Part shown: one piece after another, positions 1 through 8,294 of the stretch
Position numbering within the stretch: the stretch's first letter is position 1
Layout of the letters: every line of letters begins with the position of its first letter
DNA from: Epilithonimonas hungarica
GTDB lineage: Bacteria > Bacteroidota > Bacteroidia > Flavobacteriales > Weeksellaceae
Reading direction: 5' to 3'
Assembly (NCBI RefSeq): GCF_900102265.1
Contig: NZ_FNBH01000002.1
Coordinates: 682,001 to 746,000 of the forward strand
Length of the DNA: 64,000 bases
Translations under genes and position numbers: made by a program
Notes under the pieces: model-generated
Told to the model about the DNA's origin: nothing
The model's database searches: none
What the model saw: the letters and a program-made list of their open reading frames with translations, nothing else

Positions 1-140
1 GCGAGGTCGTGGTCCACAATCAGTCGCCTGATATGCCAATAAAGCCGGCTCTGATAGGCATCCATCATCGCACGCAAACCTTTTTCCACAGTTTGAGGTG
101 CAGATAAAAGCTTTACAATCTCCTCATCCTTTAGCTTCAT
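1..140 (-). CDS. RNA polymerase sigma-70 family (ECF-like) factor, N-terminal part
   Basis: The frame opens at the ATG whose complement is 138-140 and runs leftwards out of the window, so only about 46 N-terminal residues are visible. They contain AYQSRLYWHIRRLIVDHDLA, which looks like the start of sigma region 2 (core-polymerase binding), where ECF factors usually continue into a QDTFIKAY-type stretch. It is divergent from the DUF2520 gene, with about 140 bp between the start codons. No anti-sigma gene is visible on this side. The ECF assignment rests on this short stretch and the small N-terminal region before it. Confidence 0.72.
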   Translation of the reverse strand, partial: MKLKDEEIVKLLSAPQTVEKGLRAMMDAYQSRLYWHIRRLIVDHDL

Positions 141-269
141 TCAGGGGTTTCGTAGTTTTGATTAAAAAATAAGACCAAAGTTAAATTATTTTTTCAATTT
201 TCTTTGAAAAACATATTTGAACCTGTCATATTAATGATTATTAAAAATCATACCTATCTCACAAAATTT

Positions 270-277
270 TATCTTTG
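270..277 (+). promoter_or_regulatory. TAnnTTTG -7 promoter element, start codon 4 nt downstream
   Basis: TATCTTTG matches the Bacteroidota -7 consensus TAnnTTTG. Only TTAT separates it from the ATG at 282, so transcription would begin at or next to the start codon, giving a leaderless or nearly leaderless mRNA. No convincing -33 TTTG is seen. Confidence 0.6.
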
Positions 278-281
278 TTAT

Positions 282-1034
282 ATGAAAACAGTCATTATTG
301 GTTCGGGAAATGTCGCTTATCATTTAGCAAAAGCTTTTACTCAAAATAATATCCGGGTTCATCAGGTTTTCGGGAGAAATGAAATTGAATTAAGAAAAAT
401 CTCCGAAGAGTTCAACATTCCTTTTTCTACGGATAAATTGGAAGATGCCGATTTCTATTTGATTTCTGTTTCAGACTCTTCGGTTGAACAAGTTTCAAGT
501 TTAATTAAAAAAGAAAATGCATTAGTTGCTCATACTTCCGGTTCGCTTCCAATGGAAATTTTGAAAGGTAATTATAGAAAAGCAAGTTTCTATCCTTTGC
601 AGACTTTTTCCAAAACCAAAAATCTCAATTATTCCAAAATTCCGTTTTTCATAGAAGCCGAAAATCAGATTGATGAAAAATCGTTATTTGAATTAGCTTC
701 AATTATTTCAGAAAACGTGGAAACCTCGGATTATGAAAGAAGAAAATACATTCATCTGACGGCTGTTTTCGCCTGCAATTTTGTGAATCATCTTTTTGCA
801 AGAGCGAAAGAGATATCGGATTCTCAGGATTTGCCTTTCGAATATTTTATTCCATTAATTGATGAAACTGTAGAAAAAATCCATCATCTGGAACCAAAAT
901 CCGCACAAACCGGACCAGCCGTGAGAGGCGATGAAAGAATTTTAAAACTCCACGAAGAGCTCATTAATGATAATGAACATTTGAAAATTTATCAACTGAT
1001 GAATGAGTCGATTAAAAAAATGTATCATAAATAG
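282..1034 (+). CDS. Rossmann-like / DUF2520 domain protein
   Basis: A 250-residue cytoplasmic protein. The N-terminus MKTVIIGSGNVAYHLA is a dinucleotide-binding GxGxxA turn (Rossmann-like domain). The C-terminal half carries the DUF2520 signature around PKSAQTGPAVRGD. The family resembles NADP-dependent short oxidoreductases (F420/ketopantoate-reductase-like fold), but its substrate is unknown. The frame is open upstream to a start at 204, but the ATG at 282 is chosen because the glycine-rich turn begins right after it and TAnnTTTG sits 4 nt before it. In many flavobacteria this gene neighbours a Maf/HAD gene pair; nothing of that kind is seen here. Confidence 0.85.
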   Translation: MKTVIIGSGNVAYHLAKAFTQNNIRVHQVFGRNEIELRKISEEFNIPFSTDKLEDADFYLISVSDSSVEQVSSLIKKENALVAHTSGSLPMEILKGNYRKASFYPLQTFSKTKNLNYSKIPFFIEAENQIDEKSLFELASIISENVETSDYERRKYIHLTAVFACNFVNHLFARAKEISDSQDLPFEYFIPLIDETVEKIHHLEPKSAQTGPAVRGDERILKLHEELINDNEHLKIYQLMNESIKKMYHK

Positions 1035-1090
1035 TGTAACATTTTTGAGAATACTGCACTAATTATTAGAAAACAGAAAATATAGAAATT

Positions 1091-1996
1091 ATGAAATCTC
1101 TCAAAAAATTAGTCATTCTTCCTTTGTTATTATTAGGATTAATGGTTTCTGCTCAGGAAACAGCCAACCGTTTCTTTTATGAATTAAGCTTCAAACCGAA
1201 AAAAGATTCGGCAAAAATTGATAAGGTAATGGCTACTCTTGATATTGTGAAAGACAAATCGATCTATCAGGATTTCACAATCACAGCACAGGATTCCATC
1301 ATAAAAATGGCTGTGGAAGAAATGCAAAAAACCAAAGCTTGGAAAGACCTTTCGAAAACGATAAAAATGCCAAAATTCGCTTTCAAGATATATAAAATGT
1401 ATCCTGATATGAAAGAGCAATATGTTGACAGGATCAGCAAAAATCTTTTCGCTTACGAAGAAGCTATAAAATTCGACTGGAAAATCCTTTCTGACAAAGA
1501 AAAAATCGGAGAATACAATACTCAAAAAGCGACGACAGAATTTGGCGGAAGAAAATGGACGGCTTGGTTCTCAACTGATATTCCTTTTCAAGATGGGCCT
1601 TATAAATTCTATGGTTTACCTGGATTGATTGTGAAAATCGAGGATGAGGGCAAAAATTATTCCTGGCTGTTATCCGGAAACAAAACGGTAAAAAACTGGA
1701 AGGAATTCTCTTATGTAGAAGAATTACAGGCACAATCCGGAATGATAAGTAATGAGAAAAAAATAATTCCGAAAGATAAGTTTGATAAAGCTTACGCCGC
1801 CTACAAACAAGACCCGATGGCAGAATGGCGCGCCCAAGTCCCTCAAAATATGCTGACTATGAAAATGCCTGGAAGCGATATAACCATTGGAGAAATGATG
1901 AAAAATCAAGAGAAAATCGCAAAAGATTTCTTCAATGCCAACGACAACCCGATAGAAGTTGTTCAAGTCGCAGAGAAAGACAAAAAGAAAAAATAA
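1091..1996 (+). CDS. GLPGLI family secreted protein
   Basis: A 301-residue protein with a Sec signal peptide (about residues 1-21, ending VSAQE) and the family-naming motif GLPGLI at residues 175-180, preceded by the usual region GRKWTAWFSTDIPFQDGPYKFYG. GLPGLI proteins (Porph_ging family) are common secreted or cell-envelope proteins of Bacteroidota; no biochemical role is established. The C-terminus is Lys-rich (EKDKKKK). It is monocistronic, with its own terminator at 2002-2030. Confidence 0.88.
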   Translation: MKSLKKLVILPLLLLGLMVSAQETANRFFYELSFKPKKDSAKIDKVMATLDIVKDKSIYQDFTITAQDSIIKMAVEEMQKTKAWKDLSKTIKMPKFAFKIYKMYPDMKEQYVDRISKNLFAYEEAIKFDWKILSDKEKIGEYNTQKATTEFGGRKWTAWFSTDIPFQDGPYKFYGLPGLIVKIEDEGKNYSWLLSGNKTVKNWKEFSYVEELQAQSGMISNEKKIIPKDKFDKAYAAYKQDPMAEWRAQVPQNMLTMKMPGSDITIGEMMKNQEKIAKDFFNANDNPIEVVQVAEKDKKKK

Positions 1997-2001
1997 GTAT
2001 C

Positions 2002-2030
2002 AAACCGGAAATTAAGTTTCCGGTTTTTTT
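2002..2030 (+). terminator. Rho-independent terminator after GLPGLI gene
   Basis: AAACCGGAAA-TTAAG-TTTCCGGTTT is a GC-cored stem followed by a T run, 6 nt after the stop codon. Confidence 0.85.
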
Positions 2031-2067
2031 ATGACCAATCTCTTATTTAGATTAATTTGAAATAAGC

Positions 2068-2075
2068 TATCTTTG
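2068..2075 (+). promoter_or_regulatory. TAnnTTTG -7 promoter element for feoAB
   Basis: TATCTTTG lies 19 nt before the feoA TTG start codon, directly after the preceding gene's terminator. No Fur-box-like palindrome is obvious around it. Confidence 0.6.
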
Positions 2076-2094
2076 TAGTCCAAAATTTTTAGTC

Positions 2095-2349
2095 TTGCAA
2101 ACAAAACATATCGATAAGCTCTGCTGTTTTCCGAAAAATAAAATCGGGAAAATTCTTGGTTACGACAACGACAACCTCCAGATGCCGACAAAAATAATCG
2201 AAATGGGATTGCTTCCGGAAACCACTTTCAGAGTTCTTTATCAGGCGCCTTTCAATGGTCCGCTTTATATAGAATATGGCTCTGACAAAACCAGAATTGC
2301 CCTGAGAGAAGCAGAAGCAAGATTTATTAAGGTAGAATTTTCGGAATGA
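2095..2349 (+). CDS. feoA: Ferrous iron transport protein A
   Basis: An 84-residue SH3-like cytoplasmic accessory protein of the Feo Fe2+ uptake system. Family features are visible: an early region IGKILGYDND, the MGLLPETTFRVLYQAPFNGPLYIEY core and a C-terminal ALREAEARFI stretch. The best start is TTG at 2095, because no ATG or GTG gives the full domain and the promoter lies just upstream. The stop overlaps the feoB start (ATGA at 2346-2349), so translation of the two is probably coupled. Confidence 0.88.
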   Translation: MQTKHIDKLCCFPKNKIGKILGYDNDNLQMPTKIIEMGLLPETTFRVLYQAPFNGPLYIEYGSDKTRIALREAEARFIKVEFSE

Positions 2350-4376
2350 TGCAGGACAAAAAGCAAAAACAAATTCTTTTGGTAGGGAATCCCAACGTCG
2401 GGAAATCCACACTTTTCAATATTCTTTGTAACAGAAAACAAAAAACGGGAAACTATGCTGGTGTTACTGTTGCCAGCCATTCCGGAAATTACATTTACAA
2501 AAACGAGGAAGTCGAGGTTATTGATTTGCCTGGTTCTTACAGCATCTATCCAACTTCTGAGGACGAGGCTATTTTTTCACGTTATCTGATTCAGGAAGAC
2601 TATTCCGGTGTTGTTTACATTGCTGATGCTATTAATCTGAGAAGAAGCTTGCTTCTTTTTCAGCAGATTCAGGATTTGGGAATTCCTGTGATTTTGGTTA
2701 TCAATCAAGTGGATGAAGCCGAAAAACGAGGAATCAAAATTGATATTTCTAAGCTTTCGCAGATTCTTAATATTCCTGTTTTTGAAACCAATGCAAAACA
2801 AAATTTGGGAATAGAAACCGTTCGTGAAGCGGTTTTTAACAATGAATTTAAAATTTCGGAGACTAATTCTTTCGAAATTCCATTGGAACAGAAAGCCTTG
2901 GTTTACAAGGTTTCATCTAACACAACCGAGAAAAATCTCTATAAAATCTGGACACTTTTAGCTGCCGATACTTATCTCGGAAAAATTGAGAACATCCACG
3001 AAATCATCACTCAGGAAGACTCAAAATGCAGTGTTCCAAAACGTTTGCAGATTACGGAAACTGTAAGACGATATCAGAATATTGATAAAATCACTTCCGA
3101 AATCACAGAAAAAAAACCTCAGTTAAAGGAATTATTGACTGAAAAACTGGACAAAGTTTTGGTTCATAAAGTTTGGGGTTATGTTGTTTTTCTTTTGATT
3201 CTGTTATTAATTTTCCAAAGTGTTTTTTTCCTTGCAGAATATCCGATGACCTGGATTGAGGATTTCTTCACTTGGTTATCAGCATTTTCGGGCGAATATC
3301 TTCCGAAAGGACCAATCAATTCATTGGTTTCCAGCGGAATCATTCCGGGAATTGGCGGAATTTTGATTTTTGCACCTCAAATCGGAATTCTTCTTTACTT
3401 TCTTTATCTTTTGGAAGATTCGGGATATATGGCGAGAGTTGTTTTCCTGATGGATAGAATGCTGAGACCTTTCGGTCTCAATGGAAAAAGTATTGTCCCA
3501 TTGGTTTCCGGAACAGCTTGTGCAATTCCGGCGATAATGTCAACCAGAAACATCGAGAACGTTAAAGAAAGATTGATTACCATTCTTGTAACGCCTTTTA
3601 TGACTTGCTCTGCGAGACTTCCGATTTACAGTATTATTATCGGATTGATTATTCCTGACGAAAGTTTTTATGGAATCAAATACAGAGCAATTGCATTGAT
3701 GATAATGTATCTGATAGGATTTTTGATGGCATTATTTTCATCATTTATTTTGAAAAGTTTCATCAAAACCAAAATCAAAAGTTTCCTGGTAATGGATTTA
3801 CCGACTTATAAAATGCCTTTGTTTGGTTATGATTTCAAATTGGTTTTAGGTAAAGTTTGGGAGTTTATTTCCGGTGCTGGAAAAGTGATTTTCACTGTGA
3901 GTATTATTCTTTGGGCTTTGAGTTATTTTGGGCCGCCACAACATAAAGATGAGATTTTAGCGACAGAATCATCTCTAGACCATTCTTATCTTGGAAGAAT
4001 CGGAAGAACGATGGAACCAGCCATTGCTCCGCTTGGTTACGACTGGAAAATGGGAATCGGAATTTTGACAAGTTTTGCGGCAAGAGAAGTTTTTGTAGGA
4101 ACTTTATCAACACTTTACAGTCTGGATGATAAAGCTCCGGAAGGAAAATTAATTGAAAAAATGAGATTGGACGTTCATCCCAATGGTGACAAAGTCTTCA
4201 GTTTTGCAACAGGTGTTTCGATTTTACTTTTCTATGCTTTTGCGATGCAATGTATTTCTACAATTGCTGTTGTTTACAGAGAAACGCGAAGCCTTAAATG
4301 GACGATGTTACAAACCGTTTCGATGACATTTTTGGCATACTTTTCGGCTTTGATTATTTATCAAATTTTAAAGTAA
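2346..4376 (+). CDS. feoB: Ferrous iron transporter B (GTPase-permease)
   Basis: A 676-residue inner-membrane Fe2+ permease. Residues 1-160 are a G-protein domain: G1 GNPNVGKST near residue 14, DLPGSYS switch region, and NQVD as G4. Two Gate-type membrane blocks follow, with the conserved Cys regions VSGTACAIPAIMSTRN and TPFMTCSARLPIY that line the putative iron path. The length is normal for Bacteroidota FeoB. It overlaps feoA by 4 nt, and a small Cys-tailed membrane gene follows after 7 nt, so all three probably form one operon. Confidence 0.95.
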   Translation: MMQDKKQKQILLVGNPNVGKSTLFNILCNRKQKTGNYAGVTVASHSGNYIYKNEEVEVIDLPGSYSIYPTSEDEAIFSRYLIQEDYSGVVYIADAINLRRSLLLFQQIQDLGIPVILVINQVDEAEKRGIKIDISKLSQILNIPVFETNAKQNLGIETVREAVFNNEFKISETNSFEIPLEQKALVYKVSSNTTEKNLYKIWTLLAADTYLGKIENIHEIITQEDSKCSVPKRLQITETVRRYQNIDKITSEITEKKPQLKELLTEKLDKVLVHKVWGYVVFLLILLLIFQSVFFLAEYPMTWIEDFFTWLSAFSGEYLPKGPINSLVSSGIIPGIGGILIFAPQIGILLYFLYLLEDSGYMARVVFLMDRMLRPFGLNGKSIVPLVSGTACAIPAIMSTRNIENVKERLITILVTPFMTCSARLPIYSIIIGLIIPDESFYGIKYRAIALMIMYLIGFLMALFSSFILKSFIKTKIKSFLVMDLPTYKMPLFGYDFKLVLGKVWEFISGAGKVIFTVSIILWALSYFGPPQHKDEILATESSLDHSYLGRIGRTMEPAIAPLGYDWKMGIGILTSFAAREVFVGTLSTLYSLDDKAPEGKLIEKMRLDVHPNGDKVFSFATGVSILLFYAFAMQCISTIAVVYRETRSLKWTMLQTVSMTFLAYFSALIIYQILK

Positions 4377-4383
4377 ATTTAAA

Positions 4384-4527
4384 ATGGACAATTCATTAAC
4401 CTTACAATACGTAATTATCGGGCTTATCGTTTTAACAGCTGTTTATGCAATTGTCAGAAAGCTTACAAAAACATTTTCCAAAAAAGATAACGGGAAAAAC
4501 TGCGGTCCGGATTGTGGCTGTTCTTAA
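4384..4527 (+). CDS. FeoB-associated Cys-rich small membrane protein
   Basis: A 47-residue protein starting 7 nt after feoB. It has one membrane helix (about residues 9-24, YVIIGLIVLTAVYAIV), a basic patch (RKLTKTFSKKDNGK) and a Cys tail ending CGPDCGCS. This matches the FeoB_associated family, small proteins encoded next to feoB that may serve as FeoC-like or metal-binding accessories; the role is inferred from position. Its TAA stop (4525-4527) overlaps the stop of the convergent toxin gene (complement of 4524-4526), the two sharing a TTAA palindrome. Confidence 0.85.
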   Translation: MDNSLTLQYVIIGLIVLTAVYAIVRKLTKTFSKKDNGKNCGPDCGCS

Positions 4528-4814
4528 ATTTTCAAATCTTTTTTATTTGCCCAAAAAGAAACAATTTCGATTGTTGTTTTATTAATTCTGTAATGAAGAG
4601 AGAAATTTTCCAGAATCAAAACTCGTCTAACTTCATCTTTTGCTCCAATAATTATAGCTCCAATAAAAGGATTATTTGCTAATAATTTTTCTTTTCTCTC
4701 AACTTCCTTAATAATTTTCAGAGAATAAGTGTTGGATTTATTATGATTAATCCAATATTCTAAGGTTTCAAAATATAATTTTTCCGCTTCGGGAGTCCAT
4801 TTTATTTCGAACAT
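4524..4814 (-). CDS. RelE/ParE-family toxin
   Basis: A 96-residue protein with the ParE-like fold pattern: WTPEAEKLYFETLEYW at the N-terminus, a basic middle (KIIKEVERKEKLLANNP), then RRVLILENFSLHYRINKTTIEIVSFW. Such toxins poison gyrase (ParE) or cleave mRNA on ribosomes (RelE); which applies cannot be read from sequence. Its start overlaps the end of the upstream antitoxin by 13 nt, the usual type II toxin-antitoxin layout. It converges on the feo operon and shares a TTAA stop with it. Confidence 0.78.
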   Translation of the reverse strand: MFEIKWTPEAEKLYFETLEYWINHNKSNTYSLKIIKEVERKEKLLANNPFIGAIIIGAKDEVRRVLILENFSLHYRINKTTIEIVSFWANKKDLKI

Positions 4815-5026
4815 AATTCTCTAGCTTTTTTATGAACATCGGAACTGTTGGTCAGTTTGTTTTCATTAGCTTCATCAATTCCTCTATTGATAGATTGAAT
4901 TTCTTCTGGAGAAACAGCTATTTTTTCTTCAGACACTTTTTCAAATGAGAACTTCATTCTCTTCAAAAGGCTTTCCAATAAGCTTGCTTCTTCTTGATTT
5001 GCAGGGTGTATGATAAAGGCGTTCAT
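4802..5026 (-). CDS. Antitoxin-like small protein (DUF2683-like)
   Basis: A 74-residue hydrophilic protein with N-terminus MNAFIIHPANQEEASLLESL and a following helix KRMKFSFEKVSEEK, resembling small DUF2683-type proteins that precede ParE-like toxins in Flavobacteriia. It overlaps the toxin gene by 13 nt and is transcribed first, as expected for an antitoxin that represses its operon. No clear ribbon-helix-helix DNA-binding motif is evident, so autoregulation is unproven. Confidence 0.68.
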   Translation of the reverse strand: MNAFIIHPANQEEASLLESLLKRMKFSFEKVSEEKIAVSPEEIQSINRGIDEANENKLTNSSDVHKKARELCSK

Positions 5027-5155
5027 ATTTTGCTTTTTACAAAGTTATAAATAATTATCAATTATATTTTTTCGAATTCTTAATTTTTCAAATCAAACTC
5101 CAATTGTATTATCAATATAAAAAAAGTCATTAATTTTAGAAAATAAAACTAATCA

Positions 5156-6154
5156 ATGCGAATCCTTACTTTTATTTTGCTCAATTTCTGCGTATTAACA
5201 TTTGCACAGAATGACAGCATTCATAATAAAGTGATTTCCTATGACGACAAAATCATTCTTCGCCTTAATTTTGACACCAACATTGACAATTATGTCATTT
5301 CGTCCAAAGGATTAGATATAAAACCAAGGCTGAATCTCAATAATAAAATTAATACAACTATTGGGTTTGATTATAAAATCGTCAGTGCAACTGTGTCTTT
5401 CGCTCCCAATTTTTTACAGGGAAACAACAATGCTTTGAAAGGAAAAAGCAGTTTTACCAACTACACTTTCAGATTCTTTCCGAAAAACATTATCCAGACA
5501 CTGTCATACAAGAATAGCAAAGGGTATTACATCAGCAACACTCAGGATTTTGTAAGCAATTGGCAAAAAGGAAAAGACCCTTATTTGACTTTTCCGAATC
5601 TCAGAATCCAAAGTTTTGGAGGTTCAACCTCTTATATTTTCAATAAGAATTTTTCTCTGAAAGGCATTTATTACCAAAAAGAATGGCAGGAAGCGAGCAG
5701 TGGAAGTTTTGTGCCGTCCATTAATTATGAATATGTTCTTTTTTCTGATAATCTGAACTCTATAAAATCCAGAGAACATCAATTGGATTTGAGTTTTGAT
5801 GTTGGTTATTATTATAATTATGTTGTTACAAAGCACTTCAATATTGCACCATTTGCCTTTACAGGATTAGGAAAAAAATGGAGCAGTTATAAAGCTGACA
5901 TCACAAAAGATGAAAAAGAAAAACAAAATTTTTTCACTCAGAATTTCGGCGCTGGTCTTCATTTGGGTTATAATTCTGAGAACATTTTCTTCGGTTCCAA
6001 ATTCAATTATTCTGGTAATCATTATGACGACAATGGTTCTAATATTATTAATAATAATTTCTATGTTCTTTTGTTTTTCGGCTATAGGTTAAACGCGCCT
6101 TCGAAAGTGAAAAAGGTCTATGAAAAAATTCAGGATAAAATACCTGAGCTTTAA
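5156..6154 (+). CDS. DUF4421-like outer-membrane beta-barrel protein
   Basis: A 332-residue protein with a signal peptide (about 1-18, ending LTFAQN) and then alternating hydrophobic/polar strands rich in aromatic residues, ending in a strand FYVLLFFGYRL, as in an outer-membrane barrel. The opening SYDDKIILRLNFDTNIDNYVI and the TFPNLRIQSFGGSTSYIFN region look like DUF4421, a Bacteroidota family of unknown function. A soluble tail VKKVYEKIQDKIPEL follows the last strand. It stands alone between the toxin-antitoxin pair and glmM. Confidence 0.72.
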   Translation: MRILTFILLNFCVLTFAQNDSIHNKVISYDDKIILRLNFDTNIDNYVISSKGLDIKPRLNLNNKINTTIGFDYKIVSATVSFAPNFLQGNNNALKGKSSFTNYTFRFFPKNIIQTLSYKNSKGYYISNTQDFVSNWQKGKDPYLTFPNLRIQSFGGSTSYIFNKNFSLKGIYYQKEWQEASSGSFVPSINYEYVLFSDNLNSIKSREHQLDLSFDVGYYYNYVVTKHFNIAPFAFTGLGKKWSSYKADITKDEKEKQNFFTQNFGAGLHLGYNSENIFFGSKFNYSGNHYDDNGSNIINNNFYVLLFFGYRLNAPSKVKKVYEKIQDKIPEL

Positions 6155-6187
6155 TATAGAATTAAAAACAAAATGACTTCTTTTTAA

Positions 6188-6195
6188 TACATTTG
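6188..6195 (+). promoter_or_regulatory. TAnnTTTG -7 promoter element for glmM
   Basis: TACATTTG lies 29 nt upstream of the glmM ATG in the short gap after the DUF4421 gene. Confidence 0.55.
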
Positions 6196-6224
6196 CATTC
6201 AGAAAAAACCTTAAAATTTATTAA

Positions 6225-7607
6225 ATGTCATTAATAAAATCAATTTCCGGAATCCGAGGAACTATCGGCGGAAAAGTAAACGATAACTTGACTCCGCTGG
6301 ATGTTGTGAAATTTGCTTCGGCATTCGGAACTTGGCTTCAGAATAATAAAAATAAAAAAGATTTGACCTTAGTTATCGGAAGAGATGCCAGAATCTCTGG
6401 TCAAATGGTTTCATCTCTTGTAGCTTCTACGTTGCAAGGTCTTGGAATTAATGTTGTAGATTTAGGACTTTCTACAACGCCAACCGTCGAAATTATGGTT
6501 CCGGAACTGAAAGCCGATGGTGGAATTATCCTTACCGCTTCTCACAATCCAAAACAATGGAACGCTCTGAAATTATTGAATGACAAAGGCGAATTCATCA
6601 GCGGAGAAAATGGTGCAGAAGTATTGGCTTTGGCAGAAAATGAAGATTTCAATTATGCGGAAGTGGATGATTTGGGGAAATATGAAACCCGAGACGACGC
6701 TTTCGATATTCACATCAAACAAATTTTAGATTTACCAACTGTAGATGTTGAGGCGATAAAAGCTAAGAAATTCAAAGTTGTACTTGATGCGGTGAATTCT
6801 ACCGGCGGGATTTCTATTCCACCTCTTTTGGAAAAACTCGGCGTTGAAGTTGTGAAATTATATTGCGAACCAAATGGACAATTCCCTCACAATCCGGAAC
6901 CTTTGAAGGAACATCTTGGCGACATCTGTGAGTTGGTCATCAAAGAAAAAGCAGATATGGGAATTGTGGTTGACCCAGATGTGGACAGACTGGCTTTGGT
7001 GGACGAAAAAGGTGAGATGTTCGGAGAAGAATATACTTTGGTTGCCGTTGCGGATTATCTATTGAAAAATAAAAATGGTGTGGCAATTTCCAATCTTTCT
7101 TCCAGCCGAGCGTTGAGAGATGTTGCAAAAGGACTTGATTCAGAATATTTTGCAAGTGCGGTTGGAGAAGTGAATGTGGTGACATTAATGAAAGAAAAAA
7201 ATGCTGTAATCGGTGGTGAAGGAAACGGTGGAATCATCTATCCGGAGCTTCATTACGGAAGAGATTCTTTGGTTGGTGTTGCTTTATTTTTGACTCATTT
7301 GGCGAAAGAAAACAAAACGGTTTCCGAGCTGAGAGCCACTTATCCAAGTTATTTTATGGGTAAAAAGAAAATCGAATTGACGCCAGATATCGACGTTGAT
7401 GCTTTATTAATCAAAGTTCAGGAAGAATATAAAAATGAAGAAATCTCAACAGTGGACGGTGTGAAAATCGATTTCCCTGAAAACTGGGTTCACTTGAGAA
7501 AATCTAATACAGAACCGATTATCAGGATTTACACTGAGGCATTTTCTCAGGAAGAAGCGGATAAATTAGGCGATGATATGATTGCGAAGATCAGAAGTTT
7601 GATATAA
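6225..7607 (+). CDS. glmM: Phosphoglucosamine mutase
   Basis: A 460-residue alpha-D-phosphohexomutase converting glucosamine-6-phosphate to glucosamine-1-phosphate for UDP-GlcNAc, peptidoglycan and lipid A synthesis. The phosphoserine loop is TASHNP with Ser106. The Mg2+ loop is DPDVDR with Asp250, 252 and 254. The sugar-binding GEGNGG loop and the C-terminal phosphate-binding region RKSNTEPIIRIY are present. In Bacteroidota such genes are often labelled phosphoglucosamine mutase but may also have phosphomannomutase activity. Single gene with promoter at 6188 and terminator at 7612. Confidence 0.92.
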   Translation: MSLIKSISGIRGTIGGKVNDNLTPLDVVKFASAFGTWLQNNKNKKDLTLVIGRDARISGQMVSSLVASTLQGLGINVVDLGLSTTPTVEIMVPELKADGGIILTASHNPKQWNALKLLNDKGEFISGENGAEVLALAENEDFNYAEVDDLGKYETRDDAFDIHIKQILDLPTVDVEAIKAKKFKVVLDAVNSTGGISIPPLLEKLGVEVVKLYCEPNGQFPHNPEPLKEHLGDICELVIKEKADMGIVVDPDVDRLALVDEKGEMFGEEYTLVAVADYLLKNKNGVAISNLSSSRALRDVAKGLDSEYFASAVGEVNVVTLMKEKNAVIGGEGNGGIIYPELHYGRDSLVGVALFLTHLAKENKTVSELRATYPSYFMGKKKIELTPDIDVDALLIKVQEEYKNEEISTVDGVKIDFPENWVHLRKSNTEPIIRIYTEAFSQEEADKLGDDMIAKIRSLI

Positions 7608-7611
7608 AATT

Positions 7612-7638
7612 AAAGGAAGCAAAATTTGCTTCCTTTTT
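7612..7638 (+). terminator. Rho-independent terminator after glmM
   Basis: A near-perfect inverted repeat (AAAGGAAGCAAA / TTTGCTTCCTTT) with a T tail, 5 nt after the glmM stop. The A-rich left side lets it also serve the convergent gene at 7658. Confidence 0.88.
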
Positions 7639-7657
7639 TATTTTGAAATATCTCTGA

Positions 7658-8281
7658 CTATAAATATTTTCCTTTTAAAATCTGAATAAATTCATTTGAA
7701 TCAATTGTATTTGGATTATGTAATCTCAAAGGCTCCCGAACTTTTGGATATTCATCAATAAATTCAAGATTTTTGATTTCTTCAAGTTTAAAATCTCCCA
7801 TTATTTCTCTAAATAATTTTTCACTTACTCCCCAATATTTCACATATTTGCTTTCATCAATGAAAATTTCAATTAGATTTTCTTTATCTTGATAAATCAA
7901 ACCAAAATTAATAAATGCATCCTCCGTTAATTCAACTTTATATTGGCTTATAAATTCGAGAATTTCTTTTTTATCTTCATAATTTCCATAATTGATTTCA
8001 AAATCAATATGTCCGAAAAGAAGAGATGAAACTTCTGGCAAACTCTCAGTTAAAGCAATAATGAGATTCCAAAGATTAGAATTATTAACATTAATTTCTG
8101 CATAAAATTCAAAACCTAAATCTTTATTTTCAGAATCAATTTGTTTTTGATTTAAAGTATAACCTTCTACAATATTTGCTGATTTACTTTCTCTAAGCCT
8201 TTCTAATACTGAAGAATTCATAGGAACTTCATTTTCTTCAGGAAATCTGATTGTAATTGGTAATTCTAAAGTTGGTTTCAT
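7658..8281 (-). CDS. Hypothetical protein, 207 aa
   Basis: I do not recognise this family. It is a soluble acidic protein without signal peptide or membrane segment. It begins MKPTLELPITIRFPEEN and later has VNNSNLWNLIIALTESLPEVSSLLFGHID and a C-terminal FIDEYPKVREPLRLHNPNTID. The all-soluble, Glu/Ile-rich make-up resembles immunity proteins of polymorphic toxins in Bacteroidota, but no toxin gene is adjacent, so this is only a guess. The coding sequence looks more A+T-rich than glmM. It is followed by the MFS gene's end, with 13 nt between (8281/8295), in the same direction. Confidence 0.6.
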   Translation of the reverse strand: MKPTLELPITIRFPEENEVPMNSSVLERLRESKSANIVEGYTLNQKQIDSENKDLGFEFYAEINVNNSNLWNLIIALTESLPEVSSLLFGHIDFEINYGNYEDKKEILEFISQYKVELTEDAFINFGLIYQDKENLIEIFIDESKYVKYWGVSEKLFREIMGDFKLEEIKNLEFIDEYPKVREPLRLHNPNTIDSNEFIQILKGKYL

Positions 8282-8294
8282 AATTCAATTAAAA

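Noticed and set aside
204-281. N-terminal extension of the DUF2520 gene
   Set aside because: The extra 26 residues lie upstream of or within the -7 box and have no relation to the Rossmann start.
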